6,995 nt of DNA, from assembly GCA_030634675.1 (NCBI GenBank), contig DAOWAH010000084.1:1-6995 (forward strand). Direction: 5' to 3'. Source of the stretch: Fidelibacterota bacterium (GTDB taxonomy: Bacteria; Marinisomatota; Marinisomatia; Marinisomatales; TCS56). The stretch's first letter is position 1. Each line of letters opens with the position of its first letter. Shown piece by piece: positions 6,300 to 6,995 of the stretch. The translations under genes were made by a program, and so were the position numbers. The notes beneath the pieces are model-generated. The model saw nothing but the letters and a program-made list of their open reading frames with translations, was not told the DNA's origin and made no database searches.

Positions 6300-6602
6300 A
6301 TGACTGGTTACATGTACATATTAGAATGTAATGATGGCAGTTATTATACTGGCAGCACATTAGACCTGGAATACCGGTTCGAACAACACCAGAATGGCAA
6401 GGGTGCGAAGTATACCAGGAAACAATTACCGGTTAAACTGGTTTATTTCGAAGAATATGACCGTATTGACGAAGCTTTTTACAGGGAAAAGCAAGTACAG
6501 GGCTGGAGAAGGGAAAAGAAGAAAGCACTGATAAATGGTGAATATGAGAAACTTTCTGAGTTATCTGAAAATTATTCACAAAAAAGAAATAAGGATTTTT
6601 AG
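6300..6602 (+). CDS. Single-domain GIY-YIG nuclease (UPF0213/UvrC N-terminal-like)
   Basis: The 100-residue protein is a stand-alone GIY-YIG endonuclease domain, the fold used by UvrC, homing endonucleases and the YhbQ/UPF0213 group to cut one or both DNA strands. The GIY strand is GYMYILEC (3-10) and the YIG strand is YYTGST (15-20). Catalytic Arg26 lies in LEYRFEQHQNGKGAKYTRK (22-40), and the metal-binding Glu63 in YREKQVQGWRREKKKALI (61-78). The segment NGEYEKLSELS after it is typical of the small family members. The length is normal and all key residues are present, so it is probably active. There is no strong Shine-Dalgarno before ATG 6300. A Met at codon 5 is in frame, but the earlier start is preferred because it keeps the GY before the first strand. 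Flanking 111-base repeats make it a candidate cognate nuclease of that repeat family; DNA target unknown. Confidence 0.92.
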   Translation: MTGYMYILECNDGSYYTGSTLDLEYRFEQHQNGKGAKYTRKQLPVKLVYFEEYDRIDEAFYREKQVQGWRREKKKALINGEYEKLSELSENYSQKRNKDF

Positions 6603-6644
6603 TTTGTTCGAGAATATAATTCATCTGTATTTTAGAAATGTGGG

Positions 6645-6778
6645 TCTTCGGCAAGCTCAGACACCGGCATTCAGCAAGCTCAGACACCGCTCCGTTTTTG
6701 TTCTTAACAACTGGCTCAGTCGACTTTGGTATTTGCACCCAGAGCCCATAAGACAGATTCCTGAGCTCGTCGAAAGAT
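6645..6778 (+). repeat. 111-nt interspersed repeat, copy B, with extra left arm
   Basis: The core 6668-6778 is the gapless partner of copy A. Its right arm CCTGAGCTCGTCGAAAG is at 6760-6776. Its left part is duplicated: the arm-like sequence occurs at 6645-6667 and again at 6668-6690, 23 bases apart. Copy B is more diverged at its arms than copy A: arm 6645-6661 pairs with the right arm at only 12 of 17 positions. It begins 42 bases after the nuclease stop. Reading frames through it give Arg- and Leu-rich peptides that are repeat-derived, not genes. Confidence 0.85.
6647..6689 (+). repeat. 23-bp-period tandem duplication of the left arm in copy B
   Basis: Positions 6647-6666 and 6670-6689 match at 19 of 20 bases, with GCAAGCTCAGACACCG exact in both. 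The 23-base period equals the length difference between copy B (134 bases) and copy A (111 bases), so a single duplication explains it. Confidence 0.85.
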
Positions 6779-6795
6779 AACCCAGGGTGATATTT

Positions 6796-6995
6796 TTATT
6801 TATCGGCCTGTGCCAGTACTTTTTCAAAACGTTTCAAAGCATCGTCGATCACTTCATCTATGTCAGCCATCGAAGTGTACATCCGGCTGCCGGCCAACGT
6901 GACCAACCCCTCCGCCATATAGGCTGCGCCCATTTCCTCCATCATTTTTTTACGTGCCTTGATTTCCTTCAGCGATTTCAGAATATTCAATCCCA
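6796..6995 (-). CDS. Probable class-III PLP aminotransferase, C-terminal fragment
   Basis: The gene runs off the right edge of the window; only its last 65 full codons and the stop (TAA, 6798-6796) are visible. An internal TTG at 6990 could be mistaken for a start, but the frame continues open to 6995. The end pattern, LAGSRMYTSMADIDEVIDDALKRFEKVL (read as LAGSRMYTSMAD and IDEVIDDALKRFEKVL), resembles the C-terminal domain of class-III aminotransferases and glutamate-1-semialdehyde aminomutases, where a small strand is followed by 'HTDEDIDxTLExxExxL'. The PLP-binding Lys lies outside the window, so substrate and exact family cannot be decided. It is convergent with the nuclease region. The remainder of the gene would settle it. 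Confidence 0.5.
   Translation of the reverse strand, partial: GLNILKSLKEIKARKKMMEEMGAAYMAEGLVTLAGSRMYTSMADIDEVIDDALKRFEKVLAQADK

Larger units (their letters stand above)
6161..6778. mobile_element. Putative GIY-YIG nuclease-carrying repeat element
   Basis: A single GIY-YIG nuclease gene is enclosed by two same-orientation copies of a 111-base repeat. Both repeats carry inverted terminal arms, so the whole segment also has inverted ends: the left end CCTTCGACAGGCTCAGG and the right end CCTGAGCTCGTCGAAAG are 14/17 complementary. There is no transposase, no recombinase and no clear target-site duplication. The layout is therefore compatible with a nuclease-driven element, with a REP/BIME-like repeat family that has captured a cognate endonuclease, or with repeats that happen to flank the gene. 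Mobility is inferred from the architecture alone. Flanking genes (Fe-S protein and aminotransferase) are unrelated housekeeping-type genes. Confidence 0.5.

Noticed and set aside
6161..6778. CRISPR array or IS with transposase
   Set aside because: Only two long repeat copies with a gene between them, no regular spacers, and no transposase frame; the nuclease is GIY-YIG type.
6535..6780. Plus-strand open frame of 81 codons after the nuclease
   Set aside because: Its first part overlaps the nuclease gene in another frame and the remainder is a translation of the copy B repeat; no family-like sequence or ribosome site.

Overview
The window looks like an ordinary chromosomal region of a Gram-negative bacterium. 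The lipoprotein LptE implies an outer membrane with LPS. The arrangement of a sigma-54-type regulator tail immediately before lptE is one I associate with the Fibrobacteres-Chlorobi-Bacteroidetes (FCB) superphylum and related candidate phyla. That placement is inference; no rRNA or other phylogenetic marker was tested.

Positions 1-4855 form a tightly packed plus-strand gene run. It contains the 3' end of a Fis-type HTH regulator, lptE, asnS (asparaginyl-tRNA synthetase), a SLOG/TIGR00725-like nucleotide-binding protein, an acylphosphatase, a glutamine-dependent NAD+ synthetase (nadE), and a small secreted protein of unknown function. Several junctions overlap by 1-4 bases (asnS/SLOG, SLOG/acyP, nadE/secreted protein), which indicates translational coupling in one transcript. 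The run combines envelope biogenesis, translation and NAD biosynthesis.

Positions 4856-5004 separate this run from a convergent minus-strand gene at 5005-5955, a membrane-bound NapH-like polyferredoxin. The gap holds two different 7-bp-period degenerate tandem arrays: a purine-rich GAGCRRA type and an AT-rich NCAATTT type.

Positions 5956-6795 are the accessory part. A single-domain GIY-YIG nuclease gene (6300-6602) sits between two same-orientation copies of a 111-nt repeat (6161-6271 and 6668-6778, 93/111 identical, no gaps). Each copy is bounded by 17-nt inverted arms of the TTCGACARGCTCAGG type. The downstream copy has an extra 23-nt tandem duplication of its left arm. The layout suggests a roughly 0.6-kb mobile element, or a repeat family with its own cognate nuclease, and is the most interesting feature here. 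Positions 6796-6995 hold the 3' end of a minus-strand gene, probably a class-III aminotransferase, that runs off the window.

No tRNA, rRNA, CRISPR array or conventional transposase was seen.
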